64,000 nucleotides of DNA from Sphingomonas caeni (GCF_026013415.1 NZ_JAPDOK010000004.1:62001-126000); one strand, 5' to 3'; counted from the stretch's first letter, positions 42,649 to 51,657 are shown. Numbers and translations: made by a program. The notes: generated from the letters alone by a model not told the origin.

Positions 42649-44103
42649 TCAGCGCTCTCGGCCGGCCTCGTCGACGGTGGTGGCGATGGGTGACAGCAGA
42701 TACTGGATCACCCTTCGCTCGCCGGTCTTGATCTCCACCTGCACCGCGAGGCCCGGCCCGATCAGCTGGTCATGCCCCGCGATTCGGATCGTGCGGCGGT
42801 TGAGCCGGATGCGCGCGGCATAGACAAGGCCCTGGCCGGGCTGCGGCGTCTGGCCGTGTTCGGCGGCGGTCTGCTGCGGCGATTGCTGGATCGCGTCGCG
42901 GCTGATCGTCTCGACCGTGCCGTCGATCAGCCCGAAATCGGTGAAGGGATAGGCGTCGAGCTTGACGCGGACCGGCTGCCCCTCGCGGACGAAGCCGATA
43001 TCCTTGTTGAGGATCTCGGCCTCGACCTCGACCGCGCTGTCGTCGGGCACGATCACCATCAGCACCTGCGCGGGCTGGACCACGCCGCCAACGGTGGCGA
43101 CCGCGAGCTGCTGGACGGTGCCGCTCACCGGCGCGCGGATCGCCTGGAATTCGCGGCGGTGCTGGGTCTTGCGCAGCTCTTCGGTGGCGAGCCCCGATTT
43201 GTCGGTCGCTTCGCCCAGATCGGAGACCGCGGTCTTCGCGAACGTGTCGCGCAGCTTGACGATCTCGGCATCGAGAGTGGCGATCGCGGCGCGCGCCTTG
43301 GACGCATTGGCCTCCTGGACATCGATGTTGCGCAGATGCTCGATGCGCGCCTGCTCATATTCGAGCAGGCGCAGCTTCGAGAAATAGCCGCGATCGGCAA
43401 GGACGCGGCGCGCGGCGAGCTGTTGTTCGACCAAGGGCAGCGTCTCGCGCAGCTTGGCGATCTCGGCGAGCGACGAGGCGAGTTCGGCGGCGCGCTCGGC
43501 GCGCTGCTGGAGCAGGCTGGCGCGCTGCGCCTCGAACTCGGCGATCGCCGCGGTGACGTAGCGCCGCTGGACGTCGGCGATGGCCGGCGGAATCCCGGGG
43601 GGGACGGTGAAGCGGATCGGGCCGCCGGCGAGATAGCCCAGGATCGCGTTGGTGCGCGCCTTCATCAGATCGGCCGAGGCGAGGCCCTGGGTGGCCTGCG
43701 CCTCCTCGGCGCCGGCGACGGTGGGATCGAGCTCGATCAGCAGCTCGCCCTTGTCGACATGCTGGCCGTTGCGGACATGGATCGCGCGCACCGCGCCGAT
43801 CTCGATCGGCTGGATCAGCTTGACGTTGGCGGCGGGGATCACCTTGCCGCGCGCGACCGCGACGACATCGACATGCGCGAAAACCGACCAGAGGATCGCG
43901 ACCGCGAACAGCGCGCACAGCACGAGCAGCAGCCAGCGCAGCCCCGGGCTGGGCGGGGTCTCCATGATCTCGAGCGCGGCGGGAAGGAATTCGTGATCGG
44001 TGCGCGGGCGCTGGGCCTTCACCGCCTTGTTCTGCGCGGCCCAGGATTCGCGCAGCACCTGCCAGTGGCGCGTCAGCGTGGGGAAGCGGGTTGCAAAGCT
44101 CAT
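42649..44103 (-). CDS. Type I secretion membrane-fusion protein (HlyD family)
   Basis: The 484-residue adaptor bridges the inner-membrane ABC exporter to an outer-membrane channel. A cytoplasmic N-terminus is followed by a membrane helix near residue 60 (WLLLVLCALFAVAILWSVFAHV), the lipoyl half AVARGKVIPAANVKLIQPIEIG, a long coiled coil at about 138-311 rich in Leu, Glu and Gln, and the returning barrel (AIRAPVSGTVQQLAV, VEVEAEILNKDIGFVREGQPVRVKLDAYPF). It ends with GLAVQVEIKTGERRVIQYLLSP, the HlyD signature region. The Met at 44103 is used, and the longer frame to 44184 has no family match. It follows the ABC gene by 10 bp. Confidence 0.92.
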   Translation of the reverse strand: MSFATRFPTLTRHWQVLRESWAAQNKAVKAQRPRTDHEFLPAALEIMETPPSPGLRWLLLVLCALFAVAILWSVFAHVDVVAVARGKVIPAANVKLIQPIEIGAVRAIHVRNGQHVDKGELLIELDPTVAGAEEAQATQGLASADLMKARTNAILGYLAGGPIRFTVPPGIPPAIADVQRRYVTAAIAEFEAQRASLLQQRAERAAELASSLAEIAKLRETLPLVEQQLAARRVLADRGYFSKLRLLEYEQARIEHLRNIDVQEANASKARAAIATLDAEIVKLRDTFAKTAVSDLGEATDKSGLATEELRKTQHRREFQAIRAPVSGTVQQLAVATVGGVVQPAQVLMVIVPDDSAVEVEAEILNKDIGFVREGQPVRVKLDAYPFTDFGLIDGTVETISRDAIQQSPQQTAAEHGQTPQPGQGLVYAARIRLNRRTIRIAGHDQLIGPGLAVQVEIKTGERRVIQYLLSPIATTVDEAGRER

Positions 44104-44113
44104 TGGGCGAAGC

Positions 44114-46279
44114 TCACAGCGCCGGCCCCATCTGCTTGCGGTACAGCTCCGAATAGCGCCCGCCCGCGGCAAGCAACGCGGCATGATCGCCCATCTCGGT
44201 GATCGCGCCCTCCTCGACGGTGACGATGCGGTTGCACTGGCGCACCGCCGAAAGCCGGTGGGCGATGATCAGCACGGTGCGCCCGCGCGCGATGCTGCGC
44301 AGATTATTCTGGATGATCTCCTCACTCTCGGCATCGAGCGCCGAGGTCGCCTCGTCGAGGATCAGGATGCGCGGATCGCCGATCAGCGCGCGGGCGATCG
44401 CGATGCGCTGGCGCTGGCCCCCGGAGAGGTTGCCGCCGCGCTCCTCGATGATCGTGTCGTAGCCGTGCGGCATTTCGAGGATGAACTCGTTGGCGCCGGC
44501 CATTTCGGCGGCGGCGATCACCCGCTCCATCGGCAGCGTGGGGTCGCTCAGCGCGATATTCTCGCGGACCGAGCGGTTGAACAGGATATTCTCCTGCAGC
44601 ACCACGCCGATCTGGCGGCGCAGCCAGGCCGGGTCGATCAGCGCGAGATCGGTGCCGTCCACGAGCACGCGGCCCTGCTCGGGGACGTATAGGCGCTGGA
44701 CGAGCTTGGTGAGCGTCGACTTGCCCGACCCCGAGGGGCCGACGATCCCGAGCATCTCGCCCGCCGCGACCTCGAGCGAAACGCCGCGCAGCGCCTCGGG
44801 CAGGTCGGCGCGGTAGCGGAAGCGGACGCGGTCGAAGACGATGTCGCCCTCGATCGGCGGCAGGCTGGCGCGGTTGGGGTTGTGCTCGGGCTCGGCGGGC
44901 GAATTGAGCACATCGCCCAGCCGATCGACCGAGATGCGGACCTGCTGGAAATCCTGCCAGAGCTGCGAGAGCCGCAGGATCGGCTGGGCGACGCGGCCCG
45001 ACAGCATGTTGAACGCGACCAGCGAGCCGATCGTCAGGTCCCCCGCGATCACCGATTTGGCGCCGAAATAGAGGATCAGCACCGTCGTCAGCTTCGAGAC
45101 GAGCTGGATCAGGTGACTGCCCCAATTGGCGAGCCGGGTGACCTGGAAGCCGACCCCGGTATAGCCCGCGAAGAGCTTCTCCCATTTGTCGCGCATCTGC
45201 GGCTCGACCGCCATCGCCTTCAAGGTGCCGATGCCGGTGACGCTCTCGACCAGGAACGACTGGTTCTCGGCGCCGCGGCGGAACTTCTCGTCGAGCAGCT
45301 TGCGCAACGGCGGGGTGATGAAGATCGAGATCGCGGCGTAGACGGGGATCGACAGCGCGACGATCAGCGTCAGCATCGGGCTGTAGAGATACATCACCAC
45401 GAAGAAGACGATGGTGAAGAAGAGATCGAGCACCACCGTCACCGCGTTGGAGGTGAGGAATTCGCGGATCCGCTCGAGCTCGCGGACGCGCGCGACGCTG
45501 TCGCCGACGCGGCGCGCCTCGAAATAGCTCAAGGGGAGCCCGAGCAGATGGCGGAACATCCGCGCGGAGAGCTCGGCGTCGACGCGGTTGGTGGAATGCG
45601 CGAACAGCCAGTTGCGCAGGCCCGACAGTGCGGTCTCCCAGATCAGCACCACGCCGAGCCCGAAGGCGAGCACGTCGAGCGTCGACATCGACTGGTGGAC
45701 CAGCACCTTGTCGATCACCAGCTGGAAGAAGACCGGCGAGACCAGCCCCATCACCTGGAGGAAGAAGGAGGCGATCAGCACGTCGCGCAGCGGCTTGCGG
45801 TAGCGGACTAGCGCCGGGATGAACCAGCTGATGTCGAAGGGCCGCGTCGCGCCCGCCATATTCTCGCGCGAGGTGAGGAGGAGCAGCTCGCCCGAATAGC
45901 GTGCGGCGAATTCCTCGGCGGTCCACACTTCGGGGCCCTGGGCGCCGGCGGGCTGGACGAGCAGCCGCGGCACCTCCGCTTCCTCGACCTTGAGCAGGAT
46001 CACCGCGCCGCCATCCTTGAGCGTCGCGATCGCGGGCAGCGGCACCTTGGCGAGCGCCCCAAGATCCGCGCCGCGGATCCGCGCGATCAGCCCGAGCCGC
46101 TTTGACACGCGCGACAGATCGGCGAGCGAAAAGGGCGTGTCGCCCTTGCCGCGATCATGCGCGATCTGCCCCGGATCGGCGGCGACACCGAGAAAGCGCG
46201 CGAGCAGCACGAAACAGGAAAGCGCGGGATCGAATCCCGGCGACAAGGGGTCGATGACAGCTTCGGGTTGGGAAGACAT
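44114..46279 (-). CDS. Type I secretion ABC transporter with C39-like domain (HlyB family)
   Basis: The 721-residue exporter has a C39-peptidase-like N-terminal domain (about 15-140) that lacks the catalytic Cys context, so it should be a non-cleaving substrate-binding domain as in HlyB. Six membrane helices lie between about 165 and 430 (IASFFLQVMGLVSPVFFQLV, FFTIVFFVVMYLYS). The ATPase domain has Walker A GPSGSGKST near 515, signature LSGGQRQRIAIARAL near 618, and ILILDEATSALD with the H-loop AHRLS. It would export the giant RTX protein unprocessed. The Met at 46279 opens the family-like sequence. A frame reaching 46519 is not family-like. Confidence 0.93.
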   Translation of the reverse strand: MSSQPEAVIDPLSPGFDPALSCFVLLARFLGVAADPGQIAHDRGKGDTPFSLADLSRVSKRLGLIARIRGADLGALAKVPLPAIATLKDGGAVILLKVEEAEVPRLLVQPAGAQGPEVWTAEEFAARYSGELLLLTSRENMAGATRPFDISWFIPALVRYRKPLRDVLIASFFLQVMGLVSPVFFQLVIDKVLVHQSMSTLDVLAFGLGVVLIWETALSGLRNWLFAHSTNRVDAELSARMFRHLLGLPLSYFEARRVGDSVARVRELERIREFLTSNAVTVVLDLFFTIVFFVVMYLYSPMLTLIVALSIPVYAAISIFITPPLRKLLDEKFRRGAENQSFLVESVTGIGTLKAMAVEPQMRDKWEKLFAGYTGVGFQVTRLANWGSHLIQLVSKLTTVLILYFGAKSVIAGDLTIGSLVAFNMLSGRVAQPILRLSQLWQDFQQVRISVDRLGDVLNSPAEPEHNPNRASLPPIEGDIVFDRVRFRYRADLPEALRGVSLEVAAGEMLGIVGPSGSGKSTLTKLVQRLYVPEQGRVLVDGTDLALIDPAWLRRQIGVVLQENILFNRSVRENIALSDPTLPMERVIAAAEMAGANEFILEMPHGYDTIIEERGGNLSGGQRQRIAIARALIGDPRILILDEATSALDAESEEIIQNNLRSIARGRTVLIIAHRLSAVRQCNRIVTVEEGAITEMGDHAALLAAGGRYSELYRKQMGPAL

Positions 46280-46491
46280 TTGGGTGCGACCGGCCGATCT
46301 CGTTTGACTGCCGCGCGAATCGGCACCGGCATTAACTATATCAGCCGCGATGCGATTGACGAGAACCCTCTGAATGATGGTCGAATTCTGGCGCTGTTCT
46401 TCGGTTGCGCCGCGGCATTTCTGTAGCGTTGAGCCCGGGCGGCAAATCGCCCAGGATGGACGGAGAGAGCATCGAACCCGGGGGAAAGAGC

Positions 46492-47562
46492 ATGCGTTGG
46501 ATCGTGGCGGCGGCGGCATTGATCGTCAGTGTTTCGCCCGCCGCGGCGCAGCGAGCGCCGAACGGGCGGCCCTATCTTTCGCAGCCCCTGGTGACCTCCA
46601 CCTATTCCGCCGATCCGGCCGCGCATATCTTTGGCGGGCGCATCTATGTCTATGCCAGCCATGACGTTCCGGGCCCGCCGCTATCCGACGAACCGCCCTT
46701 CCAGAAGAGCGAGGGCAACAGCTTTCGCATGACCGATTTCGTCGTGCTGAGCATGGACCGGCCGGGCGGGCCGGTGACGGTCCATTCGAACATCCTCGAC
46801 ATCGGGCAGGTGCCCTGGGCGTCGCGCCAGATGTGGGCGCCCGACGCCGCGTACAGGCAAGGCACCTATTATCTCTATTTCCCGGCGAAGGACCGCGCGG
46901 GCGCGTTCCGGATCGGGGTGGCGACCTCGACCAGCCCGACGGGTCCGTTCACCGCGCGGCCCGAGCCGATCAAGGGGAGCTATTCGATCGATCCCGCGGC
47001 GTTCATCGACGATGACGGGACGGCCTATCTCTATTTCGGCGGGCTCAACGGCGGGCAGCTGCAGAAATGGCGGGACGGCGCGTTCGACCCCGATGGCCCG
47101 CCCGCCGATCCGCGCGGCAAGCGCGACCGGGCCTTCATGCCTCGCGTCGCCAGGCTCACCGCTGACATGCTCGAATTCGCCGAGGCGCCGCGCGAGGCGA
47201 TGATCGTCGACGAGAAGGGCAAGCCACTGCTCGCGGGCGACGAGGCGCGGCGCTTCTTCGAGGGGTCATGGATGAACAAGCTGGGCGGCAAATATGTGCT
47301 GACCTATTCGACCGGGACCACGCACCTGCTCGTCTATGCGGTGGGTGACACGCCGTACGGGCCCTTCACCTACAAGGGAGTCGTGCTGAAACCGGTCGAG
47401 GGCTGGACGACGCATGCGTCGATGATCCGGTTCGACGGCCGCTGGTGGCTCTTCTACGCCGACAGCCAGATGTCGGGGCAGACGCCGCTGCGCAACGTCA
47501 AGCTCACCGAATTGTTCTGGGACGGCGATGCGATCCGGACGATCGATCCGTTCGGGAAGTGA
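46492..47562 (+). CDS. Glycoside hydrolase family 43 enzyme, secreted
   Basis: A 356-residue protein with a signal peptide (MRWIVAAAALIVSVSPAAAQ). A five-bladed beta-propeller fits family 43. The general base Asp is in YSADPAAHIFGGRIYVYASHD, the pKa-modulating Asp in SIDPAAFIDDDGTAYLYFG, and the general acid Glu in FFEGSWMNKLGGKYVLTYS. Enzymes of this family release arabinose or xylose from plant polysaccharides, acting here in the periplasm or outside. ggggaaag lies five bases before the ATG. It is divergent from the secretion operon and appears unrelated to it. Confidence 0.9.
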   Translation: MRWIVAAAALIVSVSPAAAQRAPNGRPYLSQPLVTSTYSADPAAHIFGGRIYVYASHDVPGPPLSDEPPFQKSEGNSFRMTDFVVLSMDRPGGPVTVHSNILDIGQVPWASRQMWAPDAAYRQGTYYLYFPAKDRAGAFRIGVATSTSPTGPFTARPEPIKGSYSIDPAAFIDDDGTAYLYFGGLNGGQLQKWRDGAFDPDGPPADPRGKRDRAFMPRVARLTADMLEFAEAPREAMIVDEKGKPLLAGDEARRFFEGSWMNKLGGKYVLTYSTGTTHLLVYAVGDTPYGPFTYKGVVLKPVEGWTTHASMIRFDGRWWLFYADSQMSGQTPLRNVKLTELFWDGDAIRTIDPFGK

Positions 47563-47608
47563 GGTACGGTCGGCCGGGCGGCAGCGTGGACTATCCAGCT
47601 TTGGCGAC

Positions 47609-48649
47609 TCAGTATTCACTCAGCAGCGGAGGCTCGCGCTCGTGGGTACCCATCCCACCAGTCTCGCCTCGCGCTTGCTCCACAGCCTCACGATGACGCG
47701 CGATGACCTCGTTCCAGTCACTTTCAAAGCCGGCAATCGAAAGCGCCTCCCGCGTAATATCGCCGATTCTCGCGACAAGGACATTGTTCACTCGGATATC
47801 CGGGATGTTCGGATTGAACAGCAGATATGCAGCGTCTTCGCGACTACTTGCTGCGCCAAAGCCCGGGAGCGCATAGGGAGGTCCCGACTTGCCGATCGCA
47901 AGCTGACCGGCGGCGGCGGCCATCCGGGCGGCGAAATCACTGGCCCCCACGATCGTATCCACGCGTTGCGGGTCGCCGATGGCTTCGGCGCTTTTCACGG
48001 TCGGACCAAGGTGCCGTGGATCGTCGTGCGCGATGTAGAAAAGATAGGATCCGATACCCGAGCCGAGCAATCGATCCCGCTGTGTGGAATCGCCTGCAGC
48101 GCGCCGCACATCGACAATACGGCTGGTCGCCCGCTTGGCCTGAAGCAGGGTGACAAGATAGAGCAACTTATCCCCGATATCGATTTCGATAATTAGGCCG
48201 AAATCGGCACCCGATCGTGCTTCGTTACCGAGTGTCGCGTGATCGCCAATCACGACGGCAAGGTCATGGCTTCTACGAGGAGTCCGAAAGGACGCGATCG
48301 CCCTCTGGATCATCCCGATAAAGGCGCCGTTCAATTCTGGTTCGTGCGTCGCCGTCAGGCCTGGATCGCTGATGTCCAGCGATGCTTGAGAAAGCGCCCA
48401 GAAAAGGCGCCACACGAAGCGATGCCGAAAAGCCGTGGGGTCGATGAGGAGAAGGCACGCGGCTGCGGGGCCCCTGCCGGCGAGCGCCTGCTTCACCAGA
48501 TCGGCGGCGCGGGGCGCGAGAATATCCAGGCCCCAGAGTAGATTGTACAACTCGCTGAAGCGGCTGGCGTCCTGCGCCGCTGCCCAGATGCCCCTCTTTC
48601 TCGCCATCGAAAGCTCGAGCGTCCGTCGTGCGCTGTTCATCGCCCTCAC
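47609..48649 (-). CDS. Hypothetical protein with PD-(D/E)xK-like core
   Basis: About 346 residues with no family name that I can give. Residues 143-172 read EARSGADFGLIIEI, then LVTLLQAKRA. The Glu, the GAD and the QxK (E143, D149, Q170, K172) are the pattern of restriction-endonuclease-like folds. Helical regions surround it and no membrane segment is seen. The GTG at 48649 overlaps the trmB stop as GTGA, while an ATG at 48640 is equally possible. Codon use is less GC-biased than in trmB, suggesting acquired DNA. A defence or repair nuclease is a guess. Confidence 0.6.
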   Translation of the reverse strand: MRAMNSARRTLELSMARKRGIWAAAQDASRFSELYNLLWGLDILAPRAADLVKQALAGRGPAAACLLLIDPTAFRHRFVWRLFWALSQASLDISDPGLTATHEPELNGAFIGMIQRAIASFRTPRRSHDLAVVIGDHATLGNEARSGADFGLIIEIDIGDKLLYLVTLLQAKRATSRIVDVRRAAGDSTQRDRLLGSGIGSYLFYIAHDDPRHLGPTVKSAEAIGDPQRVDTIVGASDFAARMAAAAGQLAIGKSGPPYALPGFGAASSREDAAYLLFNPNIPDIRVNNVLVARIGDITREALSIAGFESDWNEVIARHREAVEQARGETGGMGTHEREPPLLSEY

Positions 48650-49338
48650 GCCCGCAGATACCGGAAATACCAGACCTCATGCCCCTTGCCGCGCGCCTTG
48701 GCGTCGTAGCGGGTCTGGGGCCAGTCGGCGGGGCGGGCGAGGAAATCCTGCGGGGTTCTCGCCTGCCATTCGAAGTCGCGGCGCTGGTTCATCACCATGC
48801 ATGACCAGCGGCAATAGGTCGGGTCGTCGGTGCCCAGCCGGAACTCGGCGCCGGGTTTGAGCTTGGCGGCGATCAGGTCGAGCGGCCCGTGATTGACCAT
48901 GCGGCGCTTGGCGTGGCGCGCCTTGGGCCAGGGATCGGGGTGGAGGAGATAGAGGCGGGTGAGGCTCGCGTCGGGGAGCCGCTCGAGCACGTCGAGCGCG
49001 TCGCCCAGATGGAGGCGGACATTGGCGAGCCCGCCGTCACGGATATGCATCAGCGCGCCGACCATGCCGTTGAGGAAGGGTTCGCAGCCGATAAAGCCAT
49101 GATCGGGCCGCGCCGCCGCCTGCCACGCCAGATGTTCGCCCGCGCCGAAACCGATCTCGAGTTCGAGCGGGCGGCCAGATTCGTTGGCGTCGCCGAACAG
49201 GCTCTCGGCAGTCAACGGGCCGCTCTCGGGGACGCTGAGGCGCGGCAGCATCTCCTCGACCAAAGCCGCCTGGCCCTGGCGGAGCTTGTGACTCTGGCTG
49301 CGGCCATAGAGGCGGCGGATCGTCGCGGGGTCCTGCAT
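48646..49338 (-). CDS. trmB: tRNA (guanine-N7)-methyltransferase
   Basis: The 230-residue enzyme methylates G46 of tRNA using S-adenosylmethionine. Landmarks are LEIGFGAGEHLAWQA (SAM site), DHGFIGCEPFLNGM, and the family strings LYLLHPDPWPKARHAKRRMV and EFRLGTDDPTYCRW. Full length is kept. In many alphaproteobacteria trmB follows metK. Here two genes and a repeat element lie between them. Confidence 0.95.
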   Translation of the reverse strand: MQDPATIRRLYGRSQSHKLRQGQAALVEEMLPRLSVPESGPLTAESLFGDANESGRPLELEIGFGAGEHLAWQAAARPDHGFIGCEPFLNGMVGALMHIRDGGLANVRLHLGDALDVLERLPDASLTRLYLLHPDPWPKARHAKRRMVNHGPLDLIAAKLKPGAEFRLGTDDPTYCRWSCMVMNQRRDFEWQARTPQDFLARPADWPQTRYDAKARGKGHEVWYFRYLRA

Positions 49339-49380
49339 GGTGCCGCGCCCTAGCCGAGCGCGGCCCCCTTGGAAACCGCG

Positions 49381-50403
49381 CTACTTGGCCTGCATGTTGA
49401 GCGTGACATTCTTGCCGTCGGCCGAGACCTGGGCGAGCGGCGCGGTGGTGCGCAGCGCCTGCATCACGTCATCGGGATGCGGCAGCGCCTCGAACGGCGG
49501 ATAGACCGAGGCGTGGTCGAGGAAGCCCGCGATCACCATCGATCCGTGCTTCTCGTCGAATTCGGGCAGGATGCGAACCGCGATCCCCGCGTCGCCCACC
49601 GCCATCACATAGCTGTTGGTCGCATCGGGCGCGCGATAGACGCCATAGGCGGGCTGCGGCGGCAGATCGCGGCAATACACCTTGGGATCGGCGGGCATGC
49701 CCAGCTTCGGATCGTCGATCATCATCATCGTCGATCCCATCAGTCCGTCGGCCATGTCGGGCTTCCGCATCCGCGCGCGCTTGGCATAGGCGAGCGGTTG
49801 GGCGCAGGGGGCGATCGGGGCCGCAGCGGGGCCTTCGGCGACACCCTCGGGCCAGCCGATCCCGGCGATCACTTCGGACAGCTTGGCATCGAGCCCGTCG
49901 GTGCCGACCGCGTTCGAGCTGACCCGCACCGCGACGAGCCATTTGCCGAGCGGCATCATCGCGAGGCCCGTGCTGCGGAACCCCTTGCCCGGGGCGTAGA
50001 TGCGGCGCAGCCCGCTGGCGACGGTGCCGCGGGGCGGGGCGAAGGCGGTGGGCGCGTCGCTGGCTGGTTTGATATTGCCGTAGATGTCGCGGTGAAGCAA
50101 CGCGGTTTCGGAGCGGTCGAACCAGACCGGCACGCTCGCGAGCGCGGGGCGGAAGATATAGACGGTGATATAGGTCTGCCCGTCCGGGCTCTCATATTGC
50201 GCCATCACGTCGAGCTCGCTGGCGCTGTTATCGACGATCATCCCGCGCGGGATGCCGGTGATTCGGGAGCGCAGGATCAGGCCGGTCTCGCCATGTTTCC
50301 AGCCGGCATTAGCGGGAACCTCGATCGTGGTTTGCGCATGTGCCGGCGCCACGGCGGCGCCGAACATGGCGATCAATGCGATCGCCCAGATCCTCTTGAA
50401 CAT
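49381..50403 (-). CDS. Periplasmic hypothetical protein
   Basis: A 340-residue protein with a signal peptide (MFKRIWAIALIAMFGAAVAPAHA). The mature part has DVMAQYESPDGQTYITVYIF near residue 68 and AVRILPEFDEKHGSMVIAGF near 285, with no enzymatic motif that I recognise. The composition suggests a soluble beta-rich domain. It is separated from trmB by 42 bp and lies on the same strand. The region upstream is occupied by the element at 50476-50656, so its promoter may lie between 50404 and 50475. Confidence 0.7.
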   Translation of the reverse strand: MFKRIWAIALIAMFGAAVAPAHAQTTIEVPANAGWKHGETGLILRSRITGIPRGMIVDNSASELDVMAQYESPDGQTYITVYIFRPALASVPVWFDRSETALLHRDIYGNIKPASDAPTAFAPPRGTVASGLRRIYAPGKGFRSTGLAMMPLGKWLVAVRVSSNAVGTDGLDAKLSEVIAGIGWPEGVAEGPAAAPIAPCAQPLAYAKRARMRKPDMADGLMGSTMMMIDDPKLGMPADPKVYCRDLPPQPAYGVYRAPDATNSYVMAVGDAGIAVRILPEFDEKHGSMVIAGFLDHASVYPPFEALPHPDDVMQALRTTAPLAQVSADGKNVTLNMQAK

Positions 50404-50475
50404 CAGCCCTCTCCCCGCCCCCGGATTACGGAGAGCCTATCGCAGGCTGCCGCAAACGCAAGCAATCTCAGGGGG

Positions 50476-50656
50476 CTAGGGTGTATCGACATTCAGAGAG
50501 CGAGGTTGATCCTCCCCCGCCAGGGGGAGGTGGCGCCGAAGGCGTCGGAGGGGGAGGACACGAAACAAATGTGGCCCCCGTCCTCCCCCTCCGTCACGCT
50601 ACGCGTGCCACCTCCCCCTGGCGGGGGAGGATGAATTGAATGTCGATACGCCCTAG
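50476..50656. mobile_element. MITE-like element with 20-bp terminal inverted repeats (family A, copy 2)
   Basis: The left end ctagggtgtatcgacattca (50476-50495) and the right end tgaatgtcgatacgccctag (50637-50656) are complements with one mismatch. Inside are the arms ggggaggtggc, then gtcggaggggg, and ccccctccgtca, then gtgccacctcccc, shared with 570-745. The element encodes nothing. CTAG at both edges could be a 4-bp target duplication or part of the ends. The right edge contains the TAG stop of the EAL-like gene. Confidence 0.75.
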
Positions 50657-51474
50657 GCCTGGACGGCCATCTCCATCGTGGCGAAGGTGCCCGGCGCGGG
50701 CTGGCGGCGATGGGTCAGCAGGTCGCGTTGCGTGCCCAGCGGCGCGGTGCGCGGCGCGCGGCGCGGGATGACCGCGCTGGGGAGCGGACGGAGCGCCGGG
50801 CCGCGCTCGAAATGGGCGATGCCGAGCCGCACGAGCGTGTCGAGCGCGCCCTGGGTCTCGACCGCGGCGGCGATCACGGTGGTGCCGAGGCTGCGCGCGA
50901 GACGGAGTGCGCCCTGGACGATCAGCGCGCGCGAGTCGCTCGTTTCGATGTTGCGGACCAGGGCGGCGTCGAGCGTGAGGAAGGGCGGCTTGAATCGCGC
51001 GAGCAGGTTGAGCCCGACATGGCCCGCGGCGAAGGCGCCGAGGGTGATGGCGAGGCCTTCGATGGCGCAGGCCTCGGCCAGCCGCTCGGCCGCCTCGAGA
51101 TTGCCGCGCTCGTCGGCGCTGATTTCGATGAGGATGCGTTCGGCGGGCAGGCCGTGCGCCTTCGCGACCCGGAGGAGGTGGGCGAGGGTGATATCGGGGG
51201 CACCGCACGCCGCATTGACCGGCACGATCAGCAGCGACCCGGTGCGGAGAATGCCCTTGGCGACCGCCGCGGCGACTGCGAGCTCGGCGCGGGCACAATC
51301 GAGCATCTGGCGCTCATTGGGCGCCAGCCCGCCGAGCAGCGCCTCGAAGGCGAGGCCGTTGCTCGAAACCTTGCCGCGCCACGCGAAGGGAAGATCCGAA
51401 CCACCATGCACCAAAGGCTGGAGCGTGATCGAAAGCCCGGCGGGCTTCATGGTGTTGGCGGCGGCGTTAAGCAT
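50653..51474 (-). CDS. Degenerate EAL domain protein
   Basis: About 273 residues. The EAL fold can be followed: AFEALLGGLAPNERQ, SLLIVPVNAACGAP, RILIEISADERG, then a site reading LGAFAAG where active enzymes have DDFGTG, and TVIAAAVETQGALDTLVRLG. The two metal-binding Asp residues and the final catalytic Glu context are lost, so cyclic di-GMP hydrolysis is unlikely. A binding or regulatory role is possible. aggggac precedes the ATG at 51474. The stop TAG is supplied by the terminal repeat of the element at 50476-50656, so the original C-terminus may have been longer. Confidence 0.7.
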   Translation of the reverse strand: MLNAAANTMKPAGLSITLQPLVHGGSDLPFAWRGKVSSNGLAFEALLGGLAPNERQMLDCARAELAVAAAVAKGILRTGSLLIVPVNAACGAPDITLAHLLRVAKAHGLPAERILIEISADERGNLEAAERLAEACAIEGLAITLGAFAAGHVGLNLLARFKPPFLTLDAALVRNIETSDSRALIVQGALRLARSLGTTVIAAAVETQGALDTLVRLGIAHFERGPALRPLPSAVIPRRAPRTAPLGTQRDLLTHRRQPAPGTFATMEMAVQA

Positions 51475-51591
51475 CACTCGGTCCCCTAATCCTTGTTGGG
51501 ACCTTGCTATGGTTAACAACATGTATCCGAAATTAAGGGCCGACTCGCATTGGATTCCTACCATTGGGGATTCCCCCTAAGGGCCGGATAC

Positions 51592-51632
51592 AAAAGAAAA
51601 CTCCCGCCGCGACCGGGATCGCGGCGGGAGCC
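51592..51632 (-). terminator. Intrinsic terminator after metK
   Basis: On the minus strand ctcccgccgcga pairs with tcgcggcgggag around a 6-base loop (51601-51630), and the stem is followed directly by ttttctttt (51592-51600). This is a textbook rho-independent terminator 28 bp after the metK stop. It also separates metK from the EAL-like gene. Confidence 0.9.
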
Positions 51633-51657
51633 TCGAATTCAGCCGAAGGGGCGCGAC

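Noticed and set aside
46280..46519. N-terminal extension of the ABC exporter to 46519
   Set aside because: The added residues are unlike the family, and the Met at 46279 precedes the C39-like domain at the usual distance.
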